The notes under the pieces were generated by a model that was not told the origin of the DNA, searched no databases, and saw only the letters and a list, made by a program, of their open reading frames with translations. A DNA stretch of 64,000 nucleotides from Vibrionales bacterium SWAT-3 (GTDB lineage Bacteria > Pseudomonadota > Gammaproteobacteria > Enterobacterales > Vibrionaceae). A program made the translations under genes and the position numbers. The stretch lies in NCBI GenBank assembly GCA_000169995.1, contig AAZW01000013.1:45736-109735 (forward strand), read 5' to 3'. Of this stretch, positions 23,719-33,609 are shown in pieces (the first letter of the stretch is position 1; each line of letters opens with the position of its first letter).

Positions 23719-25547
23719 ACTGACAAACCTGCCTTAAAATTCAACTTATCACCATAATAGAGATCATATTTATAATCAGAGAATTGTCCCATTCCAGAAG
23801 TTGGATGGAAAGTAACTTCGCCAAAATATATCTTATCATTCAAAGTATAGAAGTCGACTCTTACAAATGGAAATTCCGCTGCTATCTCTTCAGCTAGATA
23901 TACTAATTTCTCTAGATTTTTCGGTTTCTCAATTATCGCTCCTTTAGGGATATCGCTAGGCCAGTCAAAGTCCAAAGGGAGCCATTCTCGAGAATAGTTA
24001 TTTCTTAAATGTGTCTTCTCTTTATTTGAGTCAACGTGTATTATCTCAACATTGCCGTGAATACAGCTAAACTTTATATCGCTAGGGATCTTTCCATTTT
24101 CATCTATCAGTAACTTTTCTATAAATATCTTCCTCTCAATACTTTTATACTGATATTCTTTATTATACTTAGTATAATCGAGCTGGAGCCACTTTCTGCA
24201 TTCCGATTTAAGATTTTCTATATCAATATTGTGTCTATTCCATACTATTTTGTATGTTCCACTAGTATGATTAGCTTTGATAATGAAAGGAAATTCAGGT
24301 AAATCATCTATAGTCAAAGAATCAATATCTAAAATCTCTTTCACCACAGGAACTAAGTATTCATCACCAATTTTTTCTGATATGTATTCTCTTACTGCCA
24401 ATTTATCCGCGCACATTGTGAGTTTTTCATTTACTAAATTTAATTTAGACCATTGAAGTTTCTCATTCAATGTTCTAGGCGCGTTCAAGTTAAGCGGATA
24501 GCCTAGTGCTTTGTAGAAAACAATTTTAATAAAATGTTCATCTTTAATTCGCGTAGCCATTACATTCAAAATAAGAGATTTAATCTTCTTAGAAACTTTA
24601 GTAAAAAAATCATCTCTATAGATATTAATAAGCCTTATCGCAGACTTAATTTTGTATTCGAATGAGTACATTTTTTGATTTAGTCGCGGTAGAGTATACG
24701 ATTCTAGACTCAAATATTCCCCTTGGTTAATAGCCTTACAAGTCTCAACTTTCAAATCATCACGACTGGTATATGTAATATCTACGATTAAGCCACGCAT
24801 TTGATGAGGCAACTGCTTTTTTGTTATCTCCTGACTACCTAAATCATACTTTATCTCAGGGAAATATAAGTTACCTAATGAGTAATAAACATGAGTATTA
24901 TCAATCATTTCACACGGTTGTATAATATGAGGATGGTGCCCAATTATCACATCAACATCTGTTTTTGCTATTTTCTTTGCTATCTCTCGAACATTCGGCG
25001 TCGGTAAGTCTATATCCTCTAATCCCCAGTGCACTGAAACTATTATGACGTAGTCAGGATGCTTTTCTCTTAACTCTATTAACTCAGCATAATTGACGGG
25101 CTTAGGACCATAAAAAAAGCTATCGCAGTGTAGTTTATTACCAGTAAGATCTGCACTTCTATCTGTATATGCGACATTGATAACTTTTCTACTACTATCA
25201 ATTGCAATATGGTTCGTATCACCATCAACTCCACAACCGAATATGCTAAGACCAGATACAATTAAATGATCCATTGTAAATTTAGCAGACTCAAGACCAA
25301 AGTCATTAATATGATTGTTACTTAAATTAACTAAATATGGTGAAACCTCTTTTAAAATAGAGACCGTTTCAGAGTCAGAGTGAAGGCACACCTTATCCTT
25401 TATTTTTTTGTGTTCTCTTAATACAAAAGGAGACTCTAAATTAACAACACAATTTTCAGACGTGATATTTTTTAACATGCCGATATTTTCTTCGGAGATG
25501 CCCTGTAAAACTAGATCACCGGTATATCTTAAATTATTTTTTTTCAT
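23715..25547 (-). CDS. Fusion of CapA-type metallophosphatase-like domain and TupA-like ATP-grasp ligase
   Basis: 610 residues, two domains. Residues about 5-245 are a PGA_cap (CapA) domain: Ser-Asn-Asn-His-Ile-Asn-Asp (76-82), Val-His-Trp-Gly (172-175), Gly-His-His-Pro-His (203-207) and Ser-Leu-Gly-Asn (223-226). Residues about 340-605 match the TupA-like ATP-grasp group: Leu-Asn-Glu-Lys-Leu-Gln-Trp (360-366), Asp-Lys-Leu-Ala-Val-Arg, Lys-Ala-Asn-His-Thr-Ser-Gly, and a metal-site Phe-Gly-Glu-Val-Thr-Phe-His-Pro near the end. CapA proteins act in poly-gamma-glutamate synthesis, and TupA is linked to teichuronopeptide. Amide-bond formation on a uronic acid of the repeat unit is inferred. No signal peptide is seen, which is unusual for CapA. 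Confidence 0.82.
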   Translation of the reverse strand: MKKNNLRYTGDLVLQGISEENIGMLKNITSENCVVNLESPFVLREHKKIKDKVCLHSDSETVSILKEVSPYLVNLSNNHINDFGLESAKFTMDHLIVSGLSIFGCGVDGDTNHIAIDSSRKVINVAYTDRSADLTGNKLHCDSFFYGPKPVNYAELIELREKHPDYVIIVSVHWGLEDIDLPTPNVREIAKKIAKTDVDVIIGHHPHIIQPCEMIDNTHVYYSLGNLYFPEIKYDLGSQEITKKQLPHQMRGLIVDITYTSRDDLKVETCKAINQGEYLSLESYTLPRLNQKMYSFEYKIKSAIRLINIYRDDFFTKVSKKIKSLILNVMATRIKDEHFIKIVFYKALGYPLNLNAPRTLNEKLQWSKLNLVNEKLTMCADKLAVREYISEKIGDEYLVPVVKEILDIDSLTIDDLPEFPFIIKANHTSGTYKIVWNRHNIDIENLKSECRKWLQLDYTKYNKEYQYKSIERKIFIEKLLIDENGKIPSDIKFSCIHGNVEIIHVDSNKEKTHLRNNYSREWLPLDFDWPSDIPKGAIIEKPKNLEKLVYLAEEIAAEFPFVRVDFYTLNDKIYFGEVTFHPTSGMGQFSDYKYDLYYGDKLNFKAGLSV

Positions 25548-25557
25548 TTTAAAATTC

Positions 25558-26886
25558 TTAATAGTTATTACTACTCAAGATTAAGTACTGAGAAATAAGT
25601 GCCAGAGATAAAATAAAAGTTATTCCAATAAACCACATTCGACTATACTTAATATCTAACATTTTTTCAGTATAATACCAAGAAGCAACAACTAGAGTTA
25701 TATTAGAAAAGATAGAAGATACGACAGCGCCTACCAAACCTATTATTGGTAGAAGGATAATAAGACTGGCTACAGAGGTAAAAGTAGCTATCGCATAAGT
25801 ATAAGAAATATATTTCGTTTGATTTTTAACTTTTGGGCCAATGTCTACAATTTCTTTAACAATCAATAGCACATTTGCAAATGCAAATCCCGCAATTAAT
25901 TTTGTTGCTGGCTCGTATTCATTAGAACTTAGTATAGATTGAAGAGGACTAGCTAATAATGTAAAAATAATAACTAAAATCGCAATAGCAACTAGAAGAT
26001 ATTTAAATACATTCTCGATCTCTCTTAAAGTTTGTTTTTGAGTAAAATCTTTTTTGAATACATAAGGCCCCCAAGACATAACAAAAGCTTGGTGTATTAG
26101 CATTGATATTGATGCAATCTTAATCGCAACAGATAAAATACCGACGTCCGTTGAAGAGAGGAAAATTAGTACTAGAACTCGGTTAGAGTAAATATTAGCA
26201 AAACTCAATATTCTTGCAGGAACCTGAGGCAATGCATATTGAAAAATTTCCCATGCAGTACTCACATTAAAAGATAATTGAGAAACCAATTTGGAGTAAA
26301 AAAATCTTAATGAAAATAGGAAGTATACTATTAAACCCAATAATTGTCCCAGAAAGACATGATATATACTAACAGATATATAATGTAGGGCACCTATTGT
26401 ATAGATCGCAGAAACAATGACTTGAATAAAGGTTAATACGTTAAATGCAATTAATCTATCACTATTTCTTAGTTCAATTTGTATTATAGTATTAACATTA
26501 GTTAGCATTATCAAACCAAATAGCAAGTAAATACTTTTTATTACTTCTTTATCTATTCCACCGGTAATATACGTGCTAATTTCCTCTGCAAAAAACATCG
26601 CTAACAAAGATGAACAGAGAGAAAATATAGAAACCAGACACAAACTCACCATCAAGTTATTATTACTCTCTTCAGAGTAATAATATCTTTGATAAGCCGT
26701 TTCTATTTGTAAAGAACCAAATACTATTAAAAATTGAATAAGTGTTGTTATTAGCTCAATACTACCATACCGCTCAGTAGAGAAGTAAGCGGTATAAATA
26801 GGGAGCAATATAAGTGCAACACCTCTACTTGCTACAACACCTAACCCGTAAGTTATTGTATTTTTTATTAATTTATTAAGACTCAT
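25558..26886 (-). CDS. wzx: O-unit flippase Wzx
   Basis: 442 residues with about 12-14 hydrophobic segments and the N-terminal signature of polysaccharide flippases (Asn-Thr-Ile-Thr-Tyr-Gly-Leu-Gly-Val-Val-Ala-Ser-Arg-Gly). It belongs to the MOP superfamily and moves the undecaprenyl-linked repeat unit across the inner membrane. Its start overlaps the end of the preceding GT4 gene by 11 bases. It is the only flippase visible in the window, so capsule and O-antigen may share it. Confidence 0.9.
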   Translation of the reverse strand: MSLNKLIKNTITYGLGVVASRGVALILLPIYTAYFSTERYGSIELITTLIQFLIVFGSLQIETAYQRYYYSEESNNNLMVSLCLVSIFSLCSSLLAMFFAEEISTYITGGIDKEVIKSIYLLFGLIMLTNVNTIIQIELRNSDRLIAFNVLTFIQVIVSAIYTIGALHYISVSIYHVFLGQLLGLIVYFLFSLRFFYSKLVSQLSFNVSTAWEIFQYALPQVPARILSFANIYSNRVLVLIFLSSTDVGILSVAIKIASISMLIHQAFVMSWGPYVFKKDFTQKQTLREIENVFKYLLVAIAILVIIFTLLASPLQSILSSNEYEPATKLIAGFAFANVLLIVKEIVDIGPKVKNQTKYISYTYAIATFTSVASLIILLPIIGLVGAVVSSIFSNITLVVASWYYTEKMLDIKYSRMWFIGITFILSLALISQYLILSSNNY

Positions 26887-27958
26887 TTATAACTTTCAAA
26901 AACTGAATTAGCTTGGCACTTTGTAATAAATAATCATGTTCTTTTATTGTTTTTCGACCTTGCTCTGCAACAAGAAGCGAATCTGAATAATTTTTAAGAG
27001 TATCATTAATAGCATCACAGAACTTTTCCCGACTATCGGGTTCGACAATTATACAATCAAATTTATCTTTAAAGTAATGCCTAATCTCACCAACATTTGT
27101 AACGATAGTCGGAGTTCCTGATGCTATATACTCAAGTAATTTACTTGGCATTCCACCTTTAGCTTGTATATTAGATGGGCGCTGTAATACACATAGTTTC
27201 GCTTTACAGAAAAACTCTGGTATTTCTGCTCTTTTTAAACTTCCTAAAAATTGAACCCTTCTTTCTAAACCTAATTCAAATATCAATGCTTTGAGGGCTT
27301 TGACTTCTTCTTCAGGGCCACTACCTGCAAGTTTTAACACTATTGACTTATTATCAATTTTTGAAAATGTTTTTATAAGGTCCGTTAAGCCATCCTTATT
27401 CCCCCCCATAAAACCCGCATAAGCTATATAATCTTGCCTTTGAGACATCTTGACTTTATTGACAATATCAAACATATCTACGTTGACAGGATAATAACTA
27501 TCGAATACTTTGTCATGATTGAAATATTGCCTATAGTATTTTGAAAGTGCTTCAGAACATGTAATGAACCCATCAATGTTGCGAATTTTCTTCAGTTCTT
27601 GGACGTATATTTCTTTTCCCGCATTCAAGACTTGATTTGGATACTCTGTTCGTTCATAAACAACTTTTTTAGCTCGTTTAGTTACTAATGAGAAAATGAG
27701 TGTGGGTACATCTCCGTAAACATATATAACTTCATCTTTTCTAACTGAGAGAGTCAAGATTAAAGCTTTCGATATTAACTTAAACTTATTCGCTACTCTT
27801 TCAACTATGTTTGTTTTTTTGAAAGAGTCAAGGATCAGCGGGCAATATTTAACACTAATTGATTTGTCAGCTCTAAATGCTTCTAACATCAAGTCAGCCC
27901 GGATATTTTGCGCTGACGTTAAACTAGATTGCGTAATAGTGATAATTTTTAGTTTCAA
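26876..27958 (-). CDS. GT4-family glycosyltransferase
   Basis: 360 residues. The start is a TTG at 27958 with GGAGAG upstream, overlapping the fnlC stop as TTGA; no ATG fits the conserved N-terminus Lys-Leu-Lys-Ile-Ile-Thr-Ile-Thr. GT-B fold: Tyr-Ala-Gly-Phe-Met-Gly-Gly-Asn-Lys-Asp near 185, Leu-Ala-Gly-Ser-Gly-Pro-Glu-Glu, and the donor-binding Pro-Ser-Lys-Leu-Leu-Glu-Tyr-Ile-Ala-Ser-Gly near 278. Its place after the FucNAc genes resembles WbuB-type FucNAc transferases, so L-FucNAc transfer is a fair guess. Confidence 0.85.
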   Translation of the reverse strand: MKLKIITITQSSLTSAQNIRADLMLEAFRADKSISVKYCPLILDSFKKTNIVERVANKFKLISKALILTLSVRKDEVIYVYGDVPTLIFSLVTKRAKKVVYERTEYPNQVLNAGKEIYVQELKKIRNIDGFITCSEALSKYYRQYFNHDKVFDSYYPVNVDMFDIVNKVKMSQRQDYIAYAGFMGGNKDGLTDLIKTFSKIDNKSIVLKLAGSGPEEEVKALKALIFELGLERRVQFLGSLKRAEIPEFFCKAKLCVLQRPSNIQAKGGMPSKLLEYIASGTPTIVTNVGEIRHYFKDKFDCIIVEPDSREKFCDAINDTLKNYSDSLLVAEQGRKTIKEHDYLLQSAKLIQFLKVINES

Positions 27959-29088
27959 CTATATTCTCTCCAAACAACTCGCTTAACATAATCCGTATAT
28001 GAGTGAACAATACGAACGACTTTGTCAGAGACATTAGGCATCGAGTAATCGTACACCTCTCTCAAAAGGCGTTCTTGCCCCACTGGCTGCGACTCTAGAA
28101 TGGCTACCCCCTGTAAAACACGCTCAGCTTCCAGACCAACCATCATGACAAAGGCCTCTTCCATACCCTCAGGGCGCTCATGAGCCTCACGAAGGTTCAA
28201 TGCTGGGAAGTTCATGATCGAAGACTCTTCATTGATAGTGCCACTGTCAGACAGCACCGCCTTAGCATTCTTTTGAAGGTGGTTGTAATCGTGGAAACCC
28301 AGAGGCTTTAATAACTGGATGTTAGGATGAAATTCTACGCCCTGCGCTTCAATTCGGTTACGAGTTCTCGGGTGAGTTGATACGATAACTGGTAAGTCAT
28401 ACTTCTCTGCAACTTTATTCAAAGTTTCCGCAAGTTTACCTAGTTGCTTTGGTGAATCCACGTTTTCTTCACGGTGAGCACTCACCACGAAGAATTGACC
28501 TTTTTCTAAACCTAAACGGGATAACACATTCGAACTATCTATTTGATGCATGTAGTAATTTAGCACCTCAAACATCGGGCTGCCGGTTTTGATAATACGA
28601 TCTGCAGGTATACCTTCAGCAATCAGGTAATCACGAGCAATGGTACTGTAGGTCAGGTTAATGTCGGCGGTATGGTCGACAATCTTACGATTGGTCTCTT
28701 CCGGCACACGTTGGTCAAAACAACGGTTACCCGCTTCCATATGGAAGATCGGAATCTTTCGGCGCTTCGCTGGAATTGCAGAGATACATGAATTTGTATC
28801 ACCGAGTACAAGCATTGCTTCTGGCTGCACTTTCTCAAGCACTTCATCAACTTTGATAATCACTTGGCCAATAGTCTCTGCTGCATTCTTACCCGCTGCA
28901 TTAAGAAAGTAATCTGGCTTGCGAACACCTAGGTCATTGAAGAACACTTCGTTCAATTCATAGTCGTAGTTTTGACCTGTGTGGACCAAGATGTGCTCAC
29001 AATGTTCGTCCAGTTTTGCTAATACACGTGACAGTCGGATAATTTCAGGGCGGGTACCCACCACTGACATAACTTTCAATTTGTTCAT
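27955..29088 (-). CDS. fnlC: UDP-L-FucNAc pathway C2-epimerase (WbjD/FnlC, WecB fold)
   Basis: 377 residues from ATG 29088; an upstream TTG would add 11 residues overlapping fnlB. WecB-like fold with Val-Val-Gly-Thr-Arg-Pro-Glu, His-Thr-Gly-Gln-Asn-Tyr-Asp, His-Met-Glu-Ala-Gly-Asn-Arg, Ser-Ala-His-Arg-Glu-Glu-Asn and Asp-Ser-Gly-Thr-Ile-Asn-Glu-Glu. The Asn-Arg after Glu-Ala-Gly and the position after fnlA/fnlB set it apart from WecB itself. It makes UDP-L-FucNAc from the 2-epimer as the last of three steps. Confidence 0.9.
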   Translation of the reverse strand: MNKLKVMSVVGTRPEIIRLSRVLAKLDEHCEHILVHTGQNYDYELNEVFFNDLGVRKPDYFLNAAGKNAAETIGQVIIKVDEVLEKVQPEAMLVLGDTNSCISAIPAKRRKIPIFHMEAGNRCFDQRVPEETNRKIVDHTADINLTYSTIARDYLIAEGIPADRIIKTGSPMFEVLNYYMHQIDSSNVLSRLGLEKGQFFVVSAHREENVDSPKQLGKLAETLNKVAEKYDLPVIVSTHPRTRNRIEAQGVEFHPNIQLLKPLGFHDYNHLQKNAKAVLSDSGTINEESSIMNFPALNLREAHERPEGMEEAFVMMVGLEAERVLQGVAILESQPVGQERLLREVYDYSMPNVSDKVVRIVHSYTDYVKRVVWREYS

Positions 29089-29102
29089 TCTTATTCTCGT
29101 CT

Positions 29103-30209
29103 CTATTTCAGTGGTTTCCAAATCGTATCAGGTGCTTCTCTGTCGAATATTTCATTCGCCCACAGCATCACTATTAGCTCTTCTTCACCAATATTGGTGA
29201 TGTCATGACTCCACCCAGGCACCGTTTCAACCACCGTAGCCTCTTCAGAGTTCACCAAAAGTTCGTAACGCTCACCCGTAGCCACGTGCTCAAACTTAAA
29301 CAGAGCTTCACCTTTAATCACTAAAAATTTCTCATTCTTAGAATGGTGGTAATGACCGCCACGTGTAATGCCTTTATGCGCAGTAAAAAACGAGAATTGA
29401 CCGGACTCTTTGGTCTTCAGCATTTCGCAAAAGACGCCACGTTCATCACCGTATTTTGGCAACTTATAGTGAAATTTAGATGGCTCGAAGTAACTCAGGT
29501 AAGTAGAGTAAAGTGCACGAGTAAGACCTGTCCCCACATGCTCAGTCACTAAGGTGTCACGGCTCTCTTTAAACACTTTAAGCAAATCAGCAACTTCACC
29601 TACGGTGGTGTGATACTCCACTGGCACAAGTTTAAAGCCGCTTTCTATATCGCCTTCAAGTAGTTCAATCAACGCTTGGCAGACATCATCAATGTACACA
29701 AGACTCACTGGCGCACTTGGGTCATGAATATTGATATCAATGCCGTTCACAATGTTGTAGCAAAACGTCGCAACAAAAGAGTTATAGTTTGGACGACACC
29801 ATTTACCAAAGACATTTGGAAAACGGTAGATGAAGGCACCAGCTCCAGTATCTTTACCATAATCAGCAACCAAAGCCTCGGCCTGCGCTTTGCTTGCGCC
29901 ATAGACATTATCTAGGCTCGCTTGAATAGAAGAGCTCAACATAATCCGAGTATTACGACCATTAGCTCTAAGCTCATTAACAACAAATTTAGTGAAGTCT
30001 GCATTACCCTTGGTGAATTCGGATTCTTCTTTCGGGCGGTTAATGCCCGCAAGATGATAAACAAAATCGGCACTTGATAGTGCCTCTTTAATTGTCTCTT
30101 CGGATGTATCACGGTCTATCTGTACAATAGAGTCATGTCCTTTTTCCGCCAACATCACACAGAGGTTTTTACCAATAAAACCTTGAGCACCAGTGACTAC
30201 AATATTCAT
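29103..30209 (-). CDS. fnlB: UDP-L-FucNAc pathway epimerase/reductase (WbjC/FnlB, CapF type)
   Basis: 368 residues in two domains. The N-terminal SDR has Gly-Ala-Gln-Gly-Phe-Ile-Gly and Tyr-Gly-Ala-Ser-Lys. The C-terminal cupin (about 245-368) has Gly-Gly-His-Tyr-His-His-Ser-Lys-Asn-Glu and Trp-Ser-His. This is the CapF layout: the cupin epimerises C3 and the SDR part reduces C4. It is directly adjacent to fnlA and fnlC. A full-length, ordinary member. Confidence 0.92.
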   Translation of the reverse strand: MNIVVTGAQGFIGKNLCVMLAEKGHDSIVQIDRDTSEETIKEALSSADFVYHLAGINRPKEESEFTKGNADFTKFVVNELRANGRNTRIMLSSSIQASLDNVYGASKAQAEALVADYGKDTGAGAFIYRFPNVFGKWCRPNYNSFVATFCYNIVNGIDINIHDPSAPVSLVYIDDVCQALIELLEGDIESGFKLVPVEYHTTVGEVADLLKVFKESRDTLVTEHVGTGLTRALYSTYLSYFEPSKFHYKLPKYGDERGVFCEMLKTKESGQFSFFTAHKGITRGGHYHHSKNEKFLVIKGEALFKFEHVATGERYELLVNSEEATVVETVPGWSHDITNIGEEELIVMLWANEIFDREAPDTIWKPLK

Positions 30210-31268
30210 TTATACCCCCTCTGGAACCACTGTGCTGCCCGCTTCAATCTCTCGGATGAAGCTCAGTTTACGCAGAAGTTCAACCATACCGTCGGTATCT
30301 AAACGGTCGGTGTTATGAGAGTTATAATCCTCAACCACAGACAGATCTTTTTCACCTTCATCATTGAATTTCGAGTAGTTCAAATCACGATTGTCTGATG
30401 GGATACGATAGTATTCGCCTTGGTCTTGCGCCACGAACATTTCTTCACGACTGCACAATGCTTCATATAGCTTTTCACCATGACGTGTACCAATCACATT
30501 AACTGTGTGCTCTGGTTTGTCCGCCACTTTAAGCAACGCATCTACCAGTGTTTCAATTGTTGCAGCTGGTGCCTTTTGAACAAAAATATCACCGTTAGAG
30601 CCGTGTTCGAACGCATGAACCACCAAGTCAACAGCATCGTCTAGCGTCATCATAAAACGTGTCATGCTTGGATCTGTTATAGTAATTGGCTCACCGCTAA
30701 AGACCTGACGAAGAAACAATGGAATAACAGAACCACGAGAGGCCATCACGTTACCATAGCGGGTCGCACAGATCGTAGTATTGGTATGCTCTAGATTACG
30801 ACTTTTTGCCACAATTACCTTCTCCATCATGGCTTTGGAAATGCCCATTGCATTAATTGGGTAAACGGCTTTGTCTGTACTGAGACACACCACACGCTCT
30901 ACGTTATTCTGAATGGCAGCTTCTAGGACATTCTCTGTACCCAATACATTGGTTTTTACTGCTTCTAGTGGATAAAACTCGCAAGAGGGTACTTGTTTTA
31001 GAGCAGCTGCGTGATAGATATAATCCACACCGCGCATCGCATTGTTAACGCTTTGATAGTCTCGCACGTCGCCGATGTAGAACTTCAACTTCGAAGAATT
31101 GTAATTCTTACGCATATCATCTTGTTTTTTCTCATCGCGAGAGAATATACGTATTTCTGCAATATCGGTTTCGAGGAAGCGATTGAGAACAGCGTTACCG
31201 AAAGAACCTGTGCCACCGGTAATTAATAGTGTTTTTTTTGATAAATCTGTTAGCTTAGTATCTGACAT
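30210..31268 (-). CDS. fnlA: UDP-GlcNAc 4,6-dehydratase/5-epimerase (WbjB/FnlA, CapE type)
   Basis: 352 residues from ATG 31268; an in-frame TTG lies 12 nt upstream. An SDR of the Polysacc_synt_2 group with Thr-Gly-Gly-Thr-Gly-Ser-Phe-Gly and Ser-Thr-Asp-Lys-Ala-Val-Tyr-Pro-Ile-Asn. The catalytic Tyr is replaced by Met in Met-Gly-Ile-Ser-Lys, as usual in this subfamily. It starts UDP-L-FucNAc synthesis from UDP-GlcNAc. It follows rmlC by 4 nt. Confidence 0.92.
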   Translation of the reverse strand: MSDTKLTDLSKKTLLITGGTGSFGNAVLNRFLETDIAEIRIFSRDEKKQDDMRKNYNSSKLKFYIGDVRDYQSVNNAMRGVDYIYHAAALKQVPSCEFYPLEAVKTNVLGTENVLEAAIQNNVERVVCLSTDKAVYPINAMGISKAMMEKVIVAKSRNLEHTNTTICATRYGNVMASRGSVIPLFLRQVFSGEPITITDPSMTRFMMTLDDAVDLVVHAFEHGSNGDIFVQKAPAATIETLVDALLKVADKPEHTVNVIGTRHGEKLYEALCSREEMFVAQDQGEYYRIPSDNRDLNYSKFNDEGEKDLSVVEDYNSHNTDRLDTDGMVELLRKLSFIREIEAGSTVVPEGV

Positions 31269-31272
31269 ATAT

Positions 31273-31836
31273 TCACTCAATTTTATTTTCTTTAAGTGGA
31301 TTAATTTTATTTATAAGAGTACCTTTCCGATCTTTCCCTGACAGCAAAGGAACACCTTGAAATGGCCACTTAATATCTATTGTTTCGTCATCCCACATTA
31401 GCGTTTCTTCTGCTGCAGGGTTGTAGTAATCCGTACACTTATATACAAATTCTGCTTCTTCACTCGTCACATAAAAACCATGGGCAAAACCTTCCGGCAC
31501 CCATAATTGTCGTTTGTTCTCTGCAGATAAATACTCTCCTACCCATTGACCAAACGTCGGTGACCCTTTACGAATATCAACGGCAACATCAAACACTTCA
31601 CCTGACACCACTCGAACCAACTTACCCTGGGTGTTTTCTGTTTGGTAATGCAAACCTCGCAAAATCCCTTTCTTCGATTTAGAGTGGTTATCTTGCACAA
31701 ATGGGGTCGGTTTGCCAGTCACCAACTCTTCAAATTGCTTTTGACTCCAGGTTTCCATAAAAAAACCACGTTCATCACCAAACACAGTTGGCTCTATAAT
31801 TTTCACATCTGGAATGCGTGTATCGATTACTTTCAT
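31273..31836 (-). CDS. rmlC: dTDP-4-dehydrorhamnose 3,5-epimerase RmlC
   Basis: 187 residues, standard cupin RmlC. Phe-Gly-Asp-Glu-Arg-Gly-Phe-Phe near 19, the catalytic His in Gln-Asp-Asn-His-Ser-Lys-Ser, Leu-Arg-Gly-Leu-His-Tyr-Gln, and Gly-Phe-Ala-His-Gly-Phe are all present. Third step of dTDP-L-rhamnose synthesis. It is placed 1 nt after rmlD. Confidence 0.96.
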   Translation of the reverse strand: MKVIDTRIPDVKIIEPTVFGDERGFFMETWSQKQFEELVTGKPTPFVQDNHSKSKKGILRGLHYQTENTQGKLVRVVSGEVFDVAVDIRKGSPTFGQWVGEYLSAENKRQLWVPEGFAHGFYVTSEEAEFVYKCTDYYNPAAEETLMWDDETIDIKWPFQGVPLLSGKDRKGTLINKINPLKENKIE

Positions 31837-31837
31837 T

Positions 31838-32722
31838 TTATTGTCCGGTATACGCTTGAATATTGTTTAAAGCCACTTTCCAATCACTCGCTTCGATGGA
31901 GAAGTTTGCCATAACTTTCTCGTTACTTAAGCGAGAGTTGCTTGGACGCTTTGCTGGGGTTGGATATTGCTCTGTAGTAATGCTTGTTAGGGTCGGCTTG
32001 CTATCAAGAAGCTTTTGTTGAACAGCAACGTCAAAAATCGTGTCAGCAAAGTCAAACCAGCTGACATGAGGCAAGCCCGAGTAGTGATAAACACCATATT
32101 CAATTTCACTTCCCTGAGTAATGCGTTTCGCGATTTGAATCAATGTATTTGCAATATCACCCGCATAAGTTGGTCCACCAAATTGGTCACCGACAATACT
32201 CAACGCGTCTCGAGTCTGACCTAAGCGCAGCATAGTTTTCACGAAATTATTACCGCTCTCGCCAAAAACCCACGCGGTACGAAGAATGATGTGCTTATCA
32301 CATGACTGTACAACCGCAATTTCTCCAGCCAGTTTACTTTCACCGTAAACACCTTGAGGATTTGTCGTATCTGTCTCGATATAGTCCCCGACTTTATTGC
32401 CTTCAAAGACATAGTCTGTGGAAATATGCAAAATTGCCGCACCAATGGTTTGCGCGGCTTGTGCTAGATATTTAGGACCATCACGATTTATCGCATAAGA
32501 GAGCTCAACTTCTTCTTCCGCTTTATCAACTGCAGTATGAGCAGCAGCGTTAATAATTATGGTCGGCTGAAATTCAGAAACAACTGCATTAACACTATCT
32601 TGGTTCGTGATATCTAGATGTTCTCTATCCAGTGCCAATATTGTCGTATTTTCATCTTGATTTAGCTGTTCGGTTAGACAGGTACCTACCTGGCCATGAC
32701 AACCTGTAATTAATACACGCAT
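31838..32722 (-). CDS. rmlD: dTDP-4-dehydrorhamnose reductase RmlD
   Basis: 294 residues. NAD(P) site Gly-Cys-His-Gly-Gln-Val-Gly, Ala-Ala-His-Thr-Ala-Val-Asp-Lys-Ala-Glu, Ser-Thr-Asp-Tyr-Val-Phe and Tyr-Gly-Glu-Ser-Lys (YxxxK). Final reduction to dTDP-L-rhamnose. Its ATG overlaps the rmlA stop by one base (TAATG). Confidence 0.96.
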   Translation of the reverse strand: MRVLITGCHGQVGTCLTEQLNQDENTTILALDREHLDITNQDSVNAVVSEFQPTIIINAAAHTAVDKAEEEVELSYAINRDGPKYLAQAAQTIGAAILHISTDYVFEGNKVGDYIETDTTNPQGVYGESKLAGEIAVVQSCDKHIILRTAWVFGESGNNFVKTMLRLGQTRDALSIVGDQFGGPTYAGDIANTLIQIAKRITQGSEIEYGVYHYSGLPHVSWFDFADTIFDVAVQQKLLDSKPTLTSITTEQYPTPAKRPSNSRLSNEKVMANFSIEASDWKVALNNIQAYTGQ

Positions 32723-33609
32723 TAAACCATTGCCTTCTTCTTTTCATTGACTAAACGAGTCAGATACTGGCCGTATTCGTTTTTCATCATTGGCTTAGCC
32801 AAGGTCAGTACTTGTTCATCACTCAGCCAACCATTACGCCATGCTATTTCTTCTAAACAAGCGACTTTTAAACCTTGAACATGCTCAATTGTTTGCACAA
32901 AAGAAGAGGCTTCATGGAGGCTCTCATGTGTACCAGTATCTAACCAAGCAAAGCCACGACCAAGTAACTCTACACTCAATGAGCCATCATTAAGGTACAT
33001 CTCATTAAGCGTTGTAATCTCTAATTCTCCACGATGAGATGGCTTAACTTGCTTAGCCATTTCCACTACACGATTATCGTAGAAATACAAACCTGTGACT
33101 GCATAGTTAGATTTTGGAGTTTCCGGCTTCTCTTCGATGGATATCGCTTTCATATTTTCATCAAACTCCACGACACCGAAGCGTTCTGGGTCTTTAACTT
33201 GGTAGCCAAAAACGGTGGCGCCAGACTCTCTTGAAGCGGCGTTCTGTAAAGTTTGTGAAAATGACTGACCATAGAAAATGTTGTCGCCTAGCACTAAACA
33301 CACGCTGTCATCACCAATAAACTCCTCACCGATGATGAACGCTTGAGCTAAACCATCAGGACTTGGCTGAACGGCATATTCAAGGTTAATACCGAAATCA
33401 GAGCCGTCACCAAGGAGACGCTTGAAACCCGCGTTGTCTTCCGGCGTCGTGATAATCAAAATATCTTTAATACCAGCGAGCATTAATGTTGAAATGGGGT
33501 AAAACACCATCGGCTTGTCATAGATTGGCAGTAGTTGTTTCGACACGCCACGTGTCAGTGGATATAAACGCGTTCCCGAACCACCAGCTAATACAATACC
33601 TTTCATCAT
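32722..33609 (-). CDS. rmlA: Glucose-1-phosphate thymidylyltransferase RmlA
   Basis: 295 residues. Nucleotidyltransferase signature [13 protein letters not shown] at the N-terminus, then [11 protein letters not shown] and Leu-Gly-Asp-Asn-Ile-Phe-Tyr-Gly. It makes dTDP-glucose. Paired ATGs at 33609 and 33606; the start overlaps the rmlB stop. Confidence 0.97.
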   Translation of the reverse strand: MMKGIVLAGGSGTRLYPLTRGVSKQLLPIYDKPMVFYPISTLMLAGIKDILIITTPEDNAGFKRLLGDGSDFGINLEYAVQPSPDGLAQAFIIGEEFIGDDSVCLVLGDNIFYGQSFSQTLQNAASRESGATVFGYQVKDPERFGVVEFDENMKAISIEEKPETPKSNYAVTGLYFYDNRVVEMAKQVKPSHRGELEITTLNEMYLNDGSLSVELLGRGFAWLDTGTHESLHEASSFVQTIEHVQGLKVACLEEIAWRNGWLSDEQVLTLAKPMMKNEYGQYLTRLVNEKKKAMV

